From Oryzias latipes (taxonomy: Eukaryota > Chordata > Actinopteri > Beloniformes > Adrianichthyidae), in assembly GCF_002234675.1 (NCBI RefSeq), contig NC_019866.2, positions 2,218,083 to 2,282,082 of the forward strand: a stretch of 64,000 nt of DNA. The letters run 5' to 3'. Of the stretch, positions 36,401 through 48,500 are shown in pieces; the stretch's first letter is position 1; each line of letters opens with the position of its first letter. The notes under the pieces were generated by a model. The model was not told the origin of the DNA. It ran no database searches and saw only the letters and a list, made by a program, of their open reading frames with translations. Position numbers and translations under genes: made by a program.

Positions 36401-39199
36401 GTCATGGTTTCGTCTTGGTACTTCTCCTCCGTGTACGGTCGCACCGCTGCAAACACGCCGCAGTGATCATCACAGTCACGCACACGCCAACGTGAGGATG
36501 CAGACTCAGGCCCACTTACACAGCTTGATCTCCTCCAGAGGTCCAGAAAAGGACTTGATGGCATTTAGATACTTCTCCTGTAAAAACAGAAAGGGCAGAG
36601 ACTTTGAGTCAGCGTTGGAGTAAAAACAAAAAAAAAAACAAATAGCTGCAGTTTGTGACACAAGATCCAGGTTCTGACCAGCTGTGGAGGTCCGGAGAGA
36701 ACGCACTCGGGAACGCCAGTGTCCTTCAGGGTCAAGATCATTCCTGGAACACAGTAGACTTTTAGATAGCAGCTCGAACAAATCACCAAAATATAAAAGT
36801 CAGGAGGTTTCTGGCAGAGGTCTTCTCAGATTGTTAAAAAAAAAAAAAAACATGCAGAAAAACTGAAGGAACACTCTGCACTCCTACCTGACAGCCCCCC
36901 CAAGTTCTCCCAGCTCAGCCTCGTCAGCAAGATGTTGTCCAAGCGAGCAGCTTTGAGTCTGCAGAACGTAAACACGGTTATGTCGTCGCTGTCGGTCTGC
37001 ACTCCCAACAGAGACGACAGCGAGTGGAGAAGCTTACTTGTGCTCCTGCATGAGCCTCTGAGTTCCCTCCCCACAGTTAAACAGGTACCTGCAGCAGACA
37101 ACAACCACATTTAGCAACCATCTTTCCTTTTCCCATGAGGACTTGCACATCGGTAGCAGCAAAGGATTTGATAATGATGCCATAAAATCTTCATGAAAAG
37201 CCAAGATGCAGAAAAAAAAAATTTCACGTTTTTCTGCCATAAAAACGTCAAATGATGTAAAAGGTAAAGGTAATATCTTTATGTCGCTCAAAGCTAGAAG
37301 CATCTTCATGTTTGCATCCTATATAAAGAAAACCACATGTGTAGATGGTCCAAACCATGTTTTGGTTAAAGATGGGGGCTCCACTGAAGGAGACGGTAGG
37401 CAGCCATAACGTTTCTTAACTGTTTTAGGCAAAAATAAATAAAACACATAAACCAGATTTTGTCTGCCTAAATCAAATGGAAATATAACACTTTCCATAG
37501 CAACCATTGGCCCCGCCCAGATTCTCAGCATTGAATGAAGTGGAATTGGTTGAGGAATTGGTTGAGGATAAAGTTGATCAAGTTTTTAATTGAAGTTGGT
37601 ATTTTCTTTTGCAGTGGTGATGAACCCCAGTAGCAGTTCCTAACTCTTGAACCGTCTCCATGACAACAGCAGCAATGGAGCTACTTTAGGCCTGTGGATG
37701 TCGACTGAGACGGTGCCATTTTTGAAGTAAACGAGGCCTTTTTTTTTACCAACTTGTTAAAAGTGTAGAAGATACTAAGGTTTGTGATATTTTTTGATTT
37801 GATTTGAAATGGTTTATTTCAAGCAATTAAGTAGAAATAATACACAACAGCAATATAAACATCAGTTATACATTCATACAGTAACTAATCAAACTTAGGA
37901 TAATTAGACATATTAATAAATATTGCTTGAAAGGGAAAGAGATCAATAAAGAGATCAATATTGCCATGATGATATGACTTGCGATACAAGAACAAATAGC
38001 AAAACCACTTAATACATAATTTCCATTTCACTGTAAAATTTAAATTAAATAATCAACTTACCTTAAACTATACTCCAAATGACCATCGTCTACATCGGAG
38101 GCAAACATCTATCATCAAAGGCCTGCATCCCATTGGTCGAATGCATAAATGGATTAATTTGACTCGTCAAATATTTCAAGCTGCCATAAGATTGTTTTAG
38201 CACATTTAAGGTCACCGTTTATTGCAATTTTCACCATCTACTGTGCATATTGTACAGTTTGATATCGCGATAATACATTTGGAATTTATTTTGCAGGCCT
38301 ATATGAAGCTATATGTTTCTGTAAGTTAATGTTAGACAGCAGAAAGAGCTGGGGGGGGGTGTCTGTGGAGAGGGTTCTTCACTTTCAACAAGGAGATTTA
38401 TTTTTAACATTTAGTGACAATTAAATGACTATGACTCCCAAATGTTTGTGGGCGGGGCAGAGTGGCTGTTTGCAGCATCTCCTGGGTGGTCTGGGTTGAC
38501 ATGGATGGTGGTGTGGATGTGCTGCGTTGCTGCTTTCTTAAACACATCCTGAATGTTTATTAATTGTCGTTTTGTAAACAACAACAGAAATAGTCGTGTT
38601 ACATCTTGTGTTTCTTTCAGGCTGATAAGCCTGGATCTTGGATCATTCCATGTGTCTAACTCTAAATGTCAAGTTCATTAGTAAAGACCATCTTTTTTAG
38701 CAAACCATGAAGCTCCCTCCTCCGTGCTGTCCCCGACACGTGACCAGCATGGGGATGGTTAGTTGAGTTTTAGCAGACAGAAGTGTCATGATTCTGCTCA
38801 AACACACCTGTTGAACTCGGAGAAGACATATAGGCACGCGGCGTTGTCTCTGCTTCCGGCTCCGACCACCTGCACGTAGACGGTGGACGGTCCGTTCGCG
38901 TCGCCGCGCCTGACCCGGCTCTCCTTGGTCTTGACCCGGCGCAGCGGCTCCTTCTGCTTGGCTTTCTTCGCAGCTCGCGGCGGCGCTTGGCTCGTCTCCG
39001 GGAGACGGTCACCGACGGACGCCATGGTCCGGAAACCCCACAGGACGGTCCGGCGAAGGGAAGGCGGAGAGAAGATGCTCGGACCGACGGACAGACTCTG
39101 ACCGAACCTGAGCAGCGACGTGAAGAACCGGACCTTCACGTGGTGGACCGCGTTCATGCTAAACGCCAACTCCAAACCCGCCCACCGACGCTCCGCCAA
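30475..39199 (-). CDS. elac2: Zinc phosphodiesterase ELAC2 (tRNase Z, long form)
   Basis: Endonuclease that removes 3' trailers from tRNA precursors in nucleus and mitochondria. Coding exons, in transcript order: 39157(or 39199)-38808, 37088-37038, 36958-36888, 36743-36679, 36577-36520, 36446-36378, 36105-36044, 35975-35917, 35834-35762, 35691-35579, 35515-35417, 35343-35205, 34784-34699, 34616-34495, 34420-34330, 33444-33306, 33232-33194, 33124-33015, 32916-32817, 31863-31743, 31206-31128, 31024-30880, 30714-30475. Every junction is GT-AG and frames join cleanly. Starting at 39157 gives 826 residues, the human length. Visible catalytic features: [13 protein letters not shown] at about 482, the Zn-binding SHLHADHH at 541-548, Phe-Ser-Gly-Asp at about 659-662, and a His in NHFSQRY at about 720. 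An in-frame Met at 39025 could yield a nuclear form. The linker between the two halves is shorter than in mammals. No disabling change seen. Confidence 0.97.
33995..34285 (+). repeat. Dispersed repeat family R1, copy C (elac2 intron)
   Basis: Lies in the intron between the exons ending at 34330 and starting at 33444. It carries GCCGCTCTGCAGAAACTA and ATTAAAAGACCACTGGGAA blocks and the ACAGATCAAA end. Internally deleted relative to the copy at 62155. Confidence 0.75.
37796..37911 (-). repeat. LINE 3'-tail relic, copy 1
   Basis: Matches 49437-49560: both start GATTTGATTTGATTTGAA, continue with TGGTTTAT.TCAAGCAAT, and end ATCAAACTTAGGAT.ATTAGACAT. It sits in the first elac2 intron. Confidence 0.7.
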
Positions 39200-39294
39200 A
39201 CCCTTTCAATCGACTGATTATCTCATCGATCACCTGTGCGATCATTCCACACATGGAGCGCTGTTTCCGACGTCTAATGATGACGTTTTTGAAC

Positions 39295-39410
39295 CTTGCC
39301 ACTGATTGGTTAATGCAGTTAAACCTGTACGCCGATTGGCTAAGGCGGTCAGAACAGGTAGCCAATCACAGCTCTAGTTTAGAAAATGAAGGCGGGACAC
39401 GGAAGTAAGA
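39295..39410 (-). promoter_or_regulatory. elac2 promoter with three CCAAT boxes
   Basis: Three CCAAT boxes, two on the gene's strand (ATTGG on plus at 39305-39309 and 39335-39339) and one inverted (39362-39366), lie about 100-170 bp upstream of the first Met, spaced by 30 and 27 bp, close to whole helical turns. A GGAAGT ETS-like core lies at 39401-39406. This is a typical TATA-less NF-Y-type housekeeping promoter. Binding is inferred. Confidence 0.55.
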
Positions 39411-40502
39411 AGATTTTATTTTTTTAATAAGTGAGAAGAAAAACAAACGTCAGAATAAAATTCAAAAAGAGAAAAAACAGCTATCATAAAGAAAGGTCCC
39501 CTGATTAAATACTTTTAAATGAATTGATTATAAAATATATTTGGCCTCTGTAAAAAAAAGTATATATACATAATTCTTTCTCATTTGCAGATTCCTATTT
39601 TTTATGTATTTATTCTTTTTTTGGACTCCTATTTTAAGTATTGTACTTTACCATGAGTCACTCATACAATAAAATGCAAATTTAAAAAAAATAATGAAAT
39701 TGTGTGTTTTTTGTTTTCCTACATACACCATCAATTTTGTCATATCCCTCATGACCTCAATGAAGGTTTACATTGCAAATACCAACCAATTTTATTATAT
39801 AAAGTTAATAATTTTTACATGAATCTAAAGCTTTTTTATTCCTCTTTTGATAGCAACGAGTTTTATGTTTAACTATTAATATTGTTTTTTAAAGTAGTTT
39901 AATTCTGTCCCTGAATAACGCCTCATCCCCGTAACACACAACGATTCCACCCCTTATATAAAACATTATATGATCCATGAATACATCTACACCAGGAAGT
40001 GACAACAGTGAAAACTACTACTTGCTAAAAAGGTTTTTTGTTATTTAAATAAACACTTTAATTCTGAACTTAATGGATGATATGCACCTTCTTCTTAGCG
40101 CTTAACATATGAAACAGTGACCATTTTGCTCAAAATACTCAACCCCATAACGTTTTAATGTTAGAGGGTTGAGATTTTAATAATTTTTGTTGTTAGAAAT
40201 ATAATACAAAACATAAACTCAAGAGGCAAAAAGACATGCAAAAGTATTCTGCCCCCTTGAACTTTTCAACCTTTTGCCACATTTCAGGCTCTAAACATAA
40301 AGATATAAAACTGTAATTTTTGGTGAAGAATTATTTCAAACTTTTTTTATCAAATAAAAACTGAAATGTAGCTGAACTACAAGATAGACTTGAAAAAGAA
40401 AGAAAATCTAAAGAAAAATACAACAAAGATGCCAACGTTTAACGTGTTCTGATTCACCACATTCAAAAGTAAAAAGGCTCACTTCAAACGGCGTCATCAA
40501 TC
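39411..40502. other. AT-rich spacer between elac2 and map2k4
   Basis: No gene, repeat or RNA that I recognise; strongly AT-rich. Confidence 0.5.
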
Positions 40503-40510
40503 CCCCAAAC

Positions 40511-40733
40511 CAGGGGCGGGCAATTCCAGGCCTCGAGGGCCGGTGTGTCTGCATGATTTCCAGATAGTCTTGCCCTACTCATGGCTGATTACCTGGTTCA
40601 GGTGTGTCCAACCAATAATCTTGCCCTACTCATGGCTGATTACCCGGTTCAGGTGTGTCCAGCCAATTAGAACATGCCAGAGCAGGGTATGCTGGAAAAC
40701 ATGCAGGAATGCGGCCCTCAGTGCCCACCTCTG
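40511..40733. mobile_element. hAT-type MITE with internal duplication
   Basis: Begins CAGGGGCGGGCAATTCCAGG and ends GGGCACTGAGGGCC in complement, terminating CACCTCTG, with the 8-bp duplication CCCCAAAC on both sides (40503-40510, 40734-40741). A 51-bp segment starting TCTTGCCCTACTCATGGCTG occurs twice in tandem inside (from about 40567 and 40618). Confidence 0.88.
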
Positions 40734-40741
40734 CCCCAAAC

Positions 40742-42150
40742 AAAACAAAACTACTTTACCATCAGTCACTCATTCAAGACATTAGAAATAAACACAAAAA
40801 GCCACCAAAGACAAAGAATAGCAGCTGATTCCTAAAGTCATAACAGGAAAAATAATTTAAAAAAATACATGCTGCAAAAATTTGGAAGTGACTCACTTGG
40901 ATTCTCAAACAATAAAATGAAAAGTCATGACAGTCTTCTTTTTGAAAGGAAGATTTTCAGCAGGTTTTCTGAATCGGTAAAAGAAAAATCATGGGATGTC
41001 TTTCTAAGAGATGATGTGAGTAGAACGACCACAGGAACCAAACAGACACTAACCAGGAAAACATTTAAAATGCAGAAAAGGTACAATGATCCTATGCTGT
41101 TGTAGTTTATTTTTATAAACTCCAGTAAACTACAATTTACATCTAATGCTGCTGGTCATGAAATGAAAACGTTCCTAGAAACTCCTAGCATTGACTGGAT
41201 GGAATTACAAGTAAATCTGTCTTTGTCCCTTCAATGCCGTCACCACGTTCAACCGCGTGATGCCTGTTTCAACCCTGTAACACAACTGTCAGATAATATT
41301 TATGAGCAACAATAATACATAATTGTTTGACTTTTGTTTAAAATTATGAGAACTATCTTAAAGTCTGTATTTTGGATTGCAAACAGTCCAATAAATTGCT
41401 TATTTTGCTTATTTCACGAAAATGACCAATTTCACCTGTTTACATTTTAAGATTTTAGAGAAGGAAAACCTATATTTAAGAGAAATTTTCAGGTTTTAAA
41501 TGATTTTAATTAGAACAGGGGACATGTGAAAAACGTAAAAACGTTGAAATTTAATAAACAATTTTTATTATAATATTCATGGAGATTCCATAGTGTACGT
41601 AACGGGGTTGAAAATCTACTTCAACCACAGTTATAAATAAGGAAAATGAATAAAAATCAACATAACGCCTAAGATGGGAAAATGTTATTTTGTGAAAGAA
41701 AGTTAAACACATTCCCAATAACTTAGAAAATATGAAAAAAGGAAACGCTTGGGGAAAAAGTGACACATTTTTCATGTCCAAATGGGCACATTTTCATGGA
41801 ATGACCCACATTTAGATTACTCTTGGTAAACAGTACTTTGCTATACTTGAATTTTGTACTAAAACATGTTCCTTTAAGAAATTATTTTGGCACACGGGTT
41901 ATTCAAACATCTCTAGACAAATTAAAGCTTTTAATAATAGTAATCAGGAAAATCAAACAATAAAATTAAATACAAAAACAGTAAATGAAAATGTATTAAT
42001 AATTGGATTACATTTACCTCCAAAGCAACTACTTCTTTCTATAATTTGTCAGTTACTTGAGAACACCTGCCATCTTATTCTTCCTCACCTGTTTTTTCGC
42101 CTTTGCAGGTTTTTTTAATGTTTGCATTTAAAACAACTCAATGTTTCAAC
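40742..42150. other. AT-rich spacer, no gene recognised
   Basis: Only short frames with no recognisable product. Part may be the distal 3' UTR of map2k4 if distant polyadenylation sites are used. Confidence 0.45.
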
Positions 42151-42155
42151 AGCTT

Positions 42156-42174
42156 TTTATTCTTTGTCTTTATT
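42156..42174 (-). terminator. Candidate map2k4 polyadenylation signals
   Basis: Two AATAAA hexamers on the minus strand (42156-42161 and 42169-42174), about 415-435 bp past the map2k4 stop codon. Nearest paired canonical signals; use is inferred. Confidence 0.45.
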
Positions 42175-42588
42175 GGTTCATCAACATGGAGTCCACCGCA
42201 GGGAGCGGACAGAAGCACAGGTCCAAACACGAGGCTCTCGTTCACGTACACACAAGAGATGAAACGGTTCACAACAAGGAGGATTCCAGTTTGCTCAAGT
42301 CTCCACATTCAAACACTCGCATGGTTTGCGTCGTTAAATACGAGCTCTACGTTGCTGCTGATCAGAGGATTCGTCATCATGATTGTTTTTCGGTGCGATT
42401 GAAGAAAAAGAAGTGAGTTAGCGTCGTACAGACGGAGGAAAACCTCCACTTTGACCGGGAGAGGTGACTTTCTTTTTTTAACAGCATAATCAGGGAGAGC
42501 GGGAACATTTACACGGGGGTTTGACTTCTCCTTTTCTAGGATCAGAGTGGTGAAAAGCGACTGAATGTGCTTTGGTTTTGTCCTGCTA

Positions 42589-45500
42589 TCAGTCCATATA
42601 CATGGGGGAGCTGGGAGAAGCAGGCATCTGATCCATGATCCTGCAGACGTAACCGGCAACGTCGACCGAGCGCTCCTCGTACATCTGGATGAACGGGTCC
42701 CTCTGGGGGAAAAAAAAAATAAAATGTGGTTAAAAAAGGATCCTAAAATAAAAAAGAAATAGCCGTTTCGCTGAACTCACCAGCAGTTCTCTGTACTTTG
42801 GCCTCTTTGATTCTTCCTTTGTAAGGCTGAAAAAAAAAGAGACATTTGTCACAGAGGACTTCAGCTTTTCTCCACAAGAGGGCAGAAGAGCACGGCTTCA
42901 GAGAAAAACTACTAGATCAGGAACACGAGGAGCAGCATCCTCTCACCACACGTTGACAAAGGAGATGAACTTGGGGGAGAACCGCCTCTCGTCAGAGTTG
43001 CTGAGCTGTGGAGGATCTCCTCGGACCACCTGGGTCAGCTGGTCGAACACGCTGTTCCACTTGGGGTAGGGGAACCGGCCCGTGGCCAGCTCGTACTGGA
43101 ACGCACAAACGCCCACGTCAGGACATACAGAACTGCAGCCAAAGTCCTGATGCTGTTGGGTTTTAACGCCAACATTTTTAACGTCGTTTTCCAATTCCTC
43201 CTTTTAAACCTCAGTTTTTTCAGAAACAAGGTGATCTTTCAAATATTTTCTGTTTTTTTCCTTCACAGCTTTTCTTTTTCCTCATCAAATATAAACAGGT
43301 TTAATTCAGTTTAGGATTGAATACAATTTACAGTGTTTTCTGGTTTATCGCAGGGGTTACGTCTAAAAATATCACACTTTAGGTGAAATCCAGATGCTTT
43401 AAGGTGGTAAAACTCCTCACTACACACTTCAGACAGATATGAACACTTTAACACCTCTCTCTCTGGTTTTAACTGTCAAAATTCAGAACTTTATTGGCAC
43501 AAGGCGTGAACAAAAACAAAAGCATGCAAAATTGCACTGAAAAAATCTGCAAGATCGCAAAAGGTGAATCAAGCTAAAGAGAGGGAGCAGTAGAATATCG
43601 ATTTTTGTAAGAGAAACTATCTAAAACTGTTATGTTTAAAAGGAGAAACGTTGTTGAAAATATAAAAAGTAAAGCTCTCCAGAACTGTTCAATCGGCAGA
43701 AAAGCTTTTTCCAGCTTTTAAACCTTCGTAGACGTGTTTTTATTTCGACTATTAACCCATGAGAGCTTCCCAGACAGTTTTTCTATGACAAAGTGGAAAC
43801 CCACCAGTGTGATTCCCAAACTCCAGACATCAGACCGCACGTCGTAGCCCTGCCTGGACGCACTGGGATCTATTCGCTCCGGCTGAAAAAAGGAGGCAGA
43901 GGATAATCAGGAAGCTCCTGCAGGGACATTACAAGTCTAGACTCATCTCTACAAAGTTCCTTTTCAGTTGAAAGAGGAGTGAGGAGCAGAGATCTGACGC
44001 TGAAGAATTTCTTTATTCAAAATTGAAAAATGCCGTCTGAAGAAGATCATGTTTGTGACGTAGAAAATACGCCGGGACGGCTGCAGGTTCTCGGCAACAG
44101 GGAGAGGAAGGGGGGGGGGGGGGGTTGCTCCGCAGCAACAGCCCCGCCCACAATTCAGAGGTGAATTTCTAACTCCTGCTGCTCTGCAGAAACTACGTCC
44201 TAAGAAACGACACAGGTTTTTAGATAAAAATGCATCATCATCATTAAAAAAGACCACTGGGATCAAAGAGGGACTTTAACTAAACCTCTGGGACAAACTT
44301 GGATTAGGAGTGTAATGCGGACAAAATGCGAGGTTTTTGACAAATGTACCAGCTTGGCGAGCTCGCTATGAGAAAACCAGCTGAGTGATGCAAACATTTG
44401 AACAGCAGGTCAAAGTGTGTGTAACTCAGCAAGCTCAGATTGTCACCGTTTGCGGCCCTACAGGATGTGGAGGTCCTTACCGCCATGTACGGCCTGCAGC
44501 CGGCGTCTCTGGTTTTGGCGATGGAGTCGACCAGCTGGCCGCTGATGCCAAAGTCGCACAGCTTGATGTTGCCCTTCCGGTCCAGCAGGATGTTTGAAGG
44601 CTTTATGTCTGCAGAGGGAGGGAGGGAGAACAGCCGGTCAGCAGCCCGTCAACAGCCGCTCAGGTGGCGCTGAATCTGTGGAGTCCTCTCACCTCTGTGT
44701 ATGATTTTCAAGTTTTCTTTTAAGTGATTTAGTGCTTTCACAGTCTGAGGACGAGAAACGGAGGTTCAGGAGAATCCGGCACAGAAGCTTCTCAACAAGA
44801 GGAATGAAAGAGGAGAAAAACTTACAGCTAACGTTATTTTCCCTAATATTTCCTCTGGAATCACGTCGTCTAACGAGCAATACACAAACTTGTAAAATTT
44901 GTCTAACGAGGTAGCCATGAGTTCCATGCAAATCCAACAGTCGCCCTGAAACACAAGAGAATGGCTGAGTCGGGGGGGGCAAAACGGCGCCTGGCGGTCG
45001 GCATCCACGTCTTATTTCACCTCTCGGAACAGAGCGCCGTAAAACTGCACGATGTAGGGACAGTCGCTGCTCCTCACGACCACGTCCAGGTCCATGAGCA
45101 GCTGCTTCTGCTCCTTCTCATCCACCGTCGACCGAATCCTCTGAAAAGACCACAGCCAGTGGGGTCAGAAGGTCAAATCACAGGCTCCTCCCTCCCTCCC
45201 CGCCATCAGAGTCGTCACCTTGACCGCCATGATCTGGTTACTCGGCTTGTGCACCATCTTGTTGACGGAGCCGTAAGCCCCTCGGCCGATCTCCCCCAGG
45301 TCTTTGAGATCCTCGGCTGTGAAGTCCCAGTGCTGCTCCGCGGAGATCTTCAGCTTCCCGGACGACTCGATGCTGTGAGTCCTCAGCCGCTCTCTGACAG
45401 GAAAACCGCAAACATCTTCAGAACATTTGGCTTCCTGTGGGTTACCTCACCCCCCACATCAAATTCCCAACGAAAACCTGAAGATAAAACGAAGCTCTAA

Positions 45501-48500
45501 CATGAACATTTCTGCTTAGATGGGATAAAAGAGAAATAAATGTCTGCTCTTTAACAGAATCCAGACGTAAAAACAAAATAAAGGTAAAAAGAGAAATATT
45601 TTTTGAACTTTTCACTGTAACGTCCTGCAGGCCAGAACCGGATCAGCGTACTCTGATCCACATCAGAATTCATCTTTTTGGGGTTTTTATGGAAAACTTT
45701 ACTAAACTGCATCACGTCTGAAATAACCCACTAGATCCCGGGTCTGAAACCTGAGGCTCCGGAGCCACGTGTGGCTCTTTGATTCAAGAAAAGTAACGTT
45801 TTACTTCCAAAAAAGTAAGTAAGTAGTAAAGTAAAAAAAAAAAAGCTTCATTCCACACATTCATAAGCAGCTGATGGACAGTACATATCACTCTGCAAGG
45901 TATTCGACTACAATACCCATAATGCTCCAGCAGTCCATCAAGCTGTGCAGCTTCATAGTCGTCCCAAAACACTGACAGGTTTTTGAGTGCTATGTACCAC
46001 AGAAAACGCAGCCAGAACTATTACTTCAGGCACACTGAATAAAAAATACGATAATTAGCTCTGATTTTTTCTTAGTTTGTTAATTTACGATTATCTGGCT
46101 GAGATGCACCACAAACTGTAAAATGTATATATATATATATTTGATTAATGCCGACATTACACTACCTCCTACTATGTATTCTGCAGTGAGAGAGAGACTA
46201 TTAGTGTCTTTTATTCTGAAAGGAAGCCTTGTCCGCTCCTGTCTAAAGTTATGAACCTCTTCATATTTCGCCAAAGAAAGGCTATTTTCTCTTTATGATT
46301 GTTTCATTCATGCAAAAAAAAACTAAACAATAATTCATTTAAGTTGATCGTAACAATCATGTAAATACAAATCAGCGTTGCATTTTCCTAAGACTATGTG
46401 GCTCCCAGTGGAGAAATCTGCTCTTTAAGCGTTAAAAGGGTCAAAGAGCTAAATGTTTCTGATGGTGCACCTGTGCTGCAGGCACACCTGTAAGGTTAGA
46501 CGTAACTTTCAGGTTCATGGCTACAGACCCCTGTGGAGAGGGGACGCCACCGCAAAACCACCAGCGAAGAAACTGTTTTCAATAAATGTATCTGTTCTGC
46601 ACGCCATTCAGAGGTGACGCCTCATTTCCTGCCTTAGCTTTGTGAGGTTTCCATGGCAACACTGGGCCTGATCCCTGAATAAATACGCCGATTCTTCAGA
46701 GTGAGACGCGCTCATGGACTTGGAGAAACTGCTGAATTTGTCAGGGTTTTTAAGGCAGACTCACATGTGAGGGTTCTGGAACTGAGGCCCGGCGGTGTTC
46801 AGGGAGAACCGGGTCATGGGTTTAATGGAAGGGTTGGCAAAGTTCAGCTTCAGGGCTTTGCGTTTACCTGGGCAGGTGGAGAAATGTTCATGAAGGATAA
46901 ACAAGAGGAAACTTCGTCCAACTTCAAAGACCGGAAGGTTACAAAAGTGACGAGAGAAACCGAGGAAATAAAAAAAAGATTTAGCAATTGAAGGGAAGCA
47001 AAATCAAATCATGCCGTCCAGCAGAGAGGAAGGATTAAGAGGAGCAGAAATTATGCTTTTTCTGATGTTTCACTGTCATCCGGTTGAATTCACACCACTT
47101 TTAAGCTCCTCCCTCTCTGCTGGTGAAGCCCCTCCCTCAAGGGGAGGAGTCATGGAAGTACAGACTTCCTCAACTTTTTACCTTTCAGTGCAACTAACTA
47201 ACTTTGTTTGGGATTGAAGGTAAAAAGTTTTCTTAGGCCCAAACTGCATGTAGAAATCATAGCTTATCTGACTTCACCATGATTTAGATGAAATTAGAGA
47301 AACAAAGGGGATTAGCATGCTGCTGACCCCCCCCCCCTCCCCCACACCCCACATGAGCAACACAAAAAGCAAAAAGAATAAAGCTCTTCAGGCAGGAAAC
47401 ATGCTCCTTTCAGGCCAACTGCTTTGATTTCACATGTGACTCAGATTTTAGCTTCAGACTTTGGTTTGACGCCACAAATCCCACAAACCAACGCAGCAAA
47501 AACTGCCCAGGCTCAACAACACAACAGTCAGCTTTTCTTCAGGATGCTTTTTACATTCCTTTAGGGTAGAATTCTTTTTATAAAATGAAAATTCTAATTT
47601 TGTTTGGTTTAAAGTCTCCCTCCGATCCTCTTTTGATCCGTTTACAAAGCATTCCCAGTTCTCTTTCAATTATGATTAAGCCATTTTAAGCCAAATAAAA
47701 TGTCGTTTTCTAGGACATAGTTTCTGCAGAGCGGCAGGAGTTCATTAGAAATTCCCCTCTGACTTGTGGGCGGGACTATAGGCGTGGAGTAAGCAGCCCC
47801 AGCATAGCACTTGCGGTGTAACAAGAATGGCAGCCATATCAGATCCATCCATCGGTACAGTTTGGATCCAGATTCCAGCTCAGACGAGGAAAACAAAGAC
47901 GTTCACGGATCCGTTTGTCTGCATCAGAATGGAGCGGAGCAGGGAGCTTGTGGCCCGCCGACTGCAGCTTGTACTTAACCACAATCTTTTGGTCTTTTTG
48001 GTCTTTAAATGCTGATGTGAACGTTGTTTTAGTTGGATTGTGAGCTTGTCCTTTAAACATGAACCTTCCATTTTGGTTGAAACCTTGCCAACTTCTCCTG
48101 CTTTGTTTTAAAAGAAGAAGGAGACGGATCTTTGCTGATGACACGACTATATTCTATTCTACAGACATTCATGTGGTGAACACAGAGTTAAACAAAGCAC
48201 AATCATGGATGGATTACAACAAATTATCTTCCAACCTAAATAAAACCAAAGTAATGTTTTTGGTAATTAAACCCCCAATACCGAGGTGTCAATTAAAATA
48301 AATAATGTCTCAACTGGAAGTGTTACAGAAAACAAATTCTTAGGGTTTTATCGATAAACTCAGTTGAAAGCTACACATCAGACACACACAAACTAAAGTT
48401 TACATTTATTTAAGATTGAAATACTCTTTGAAACTTTAGTTTATGTGTGTCTGATGTGTAGCTTCCAACTGAGTTTAACTATAGAAATTTGAGGGGAATA

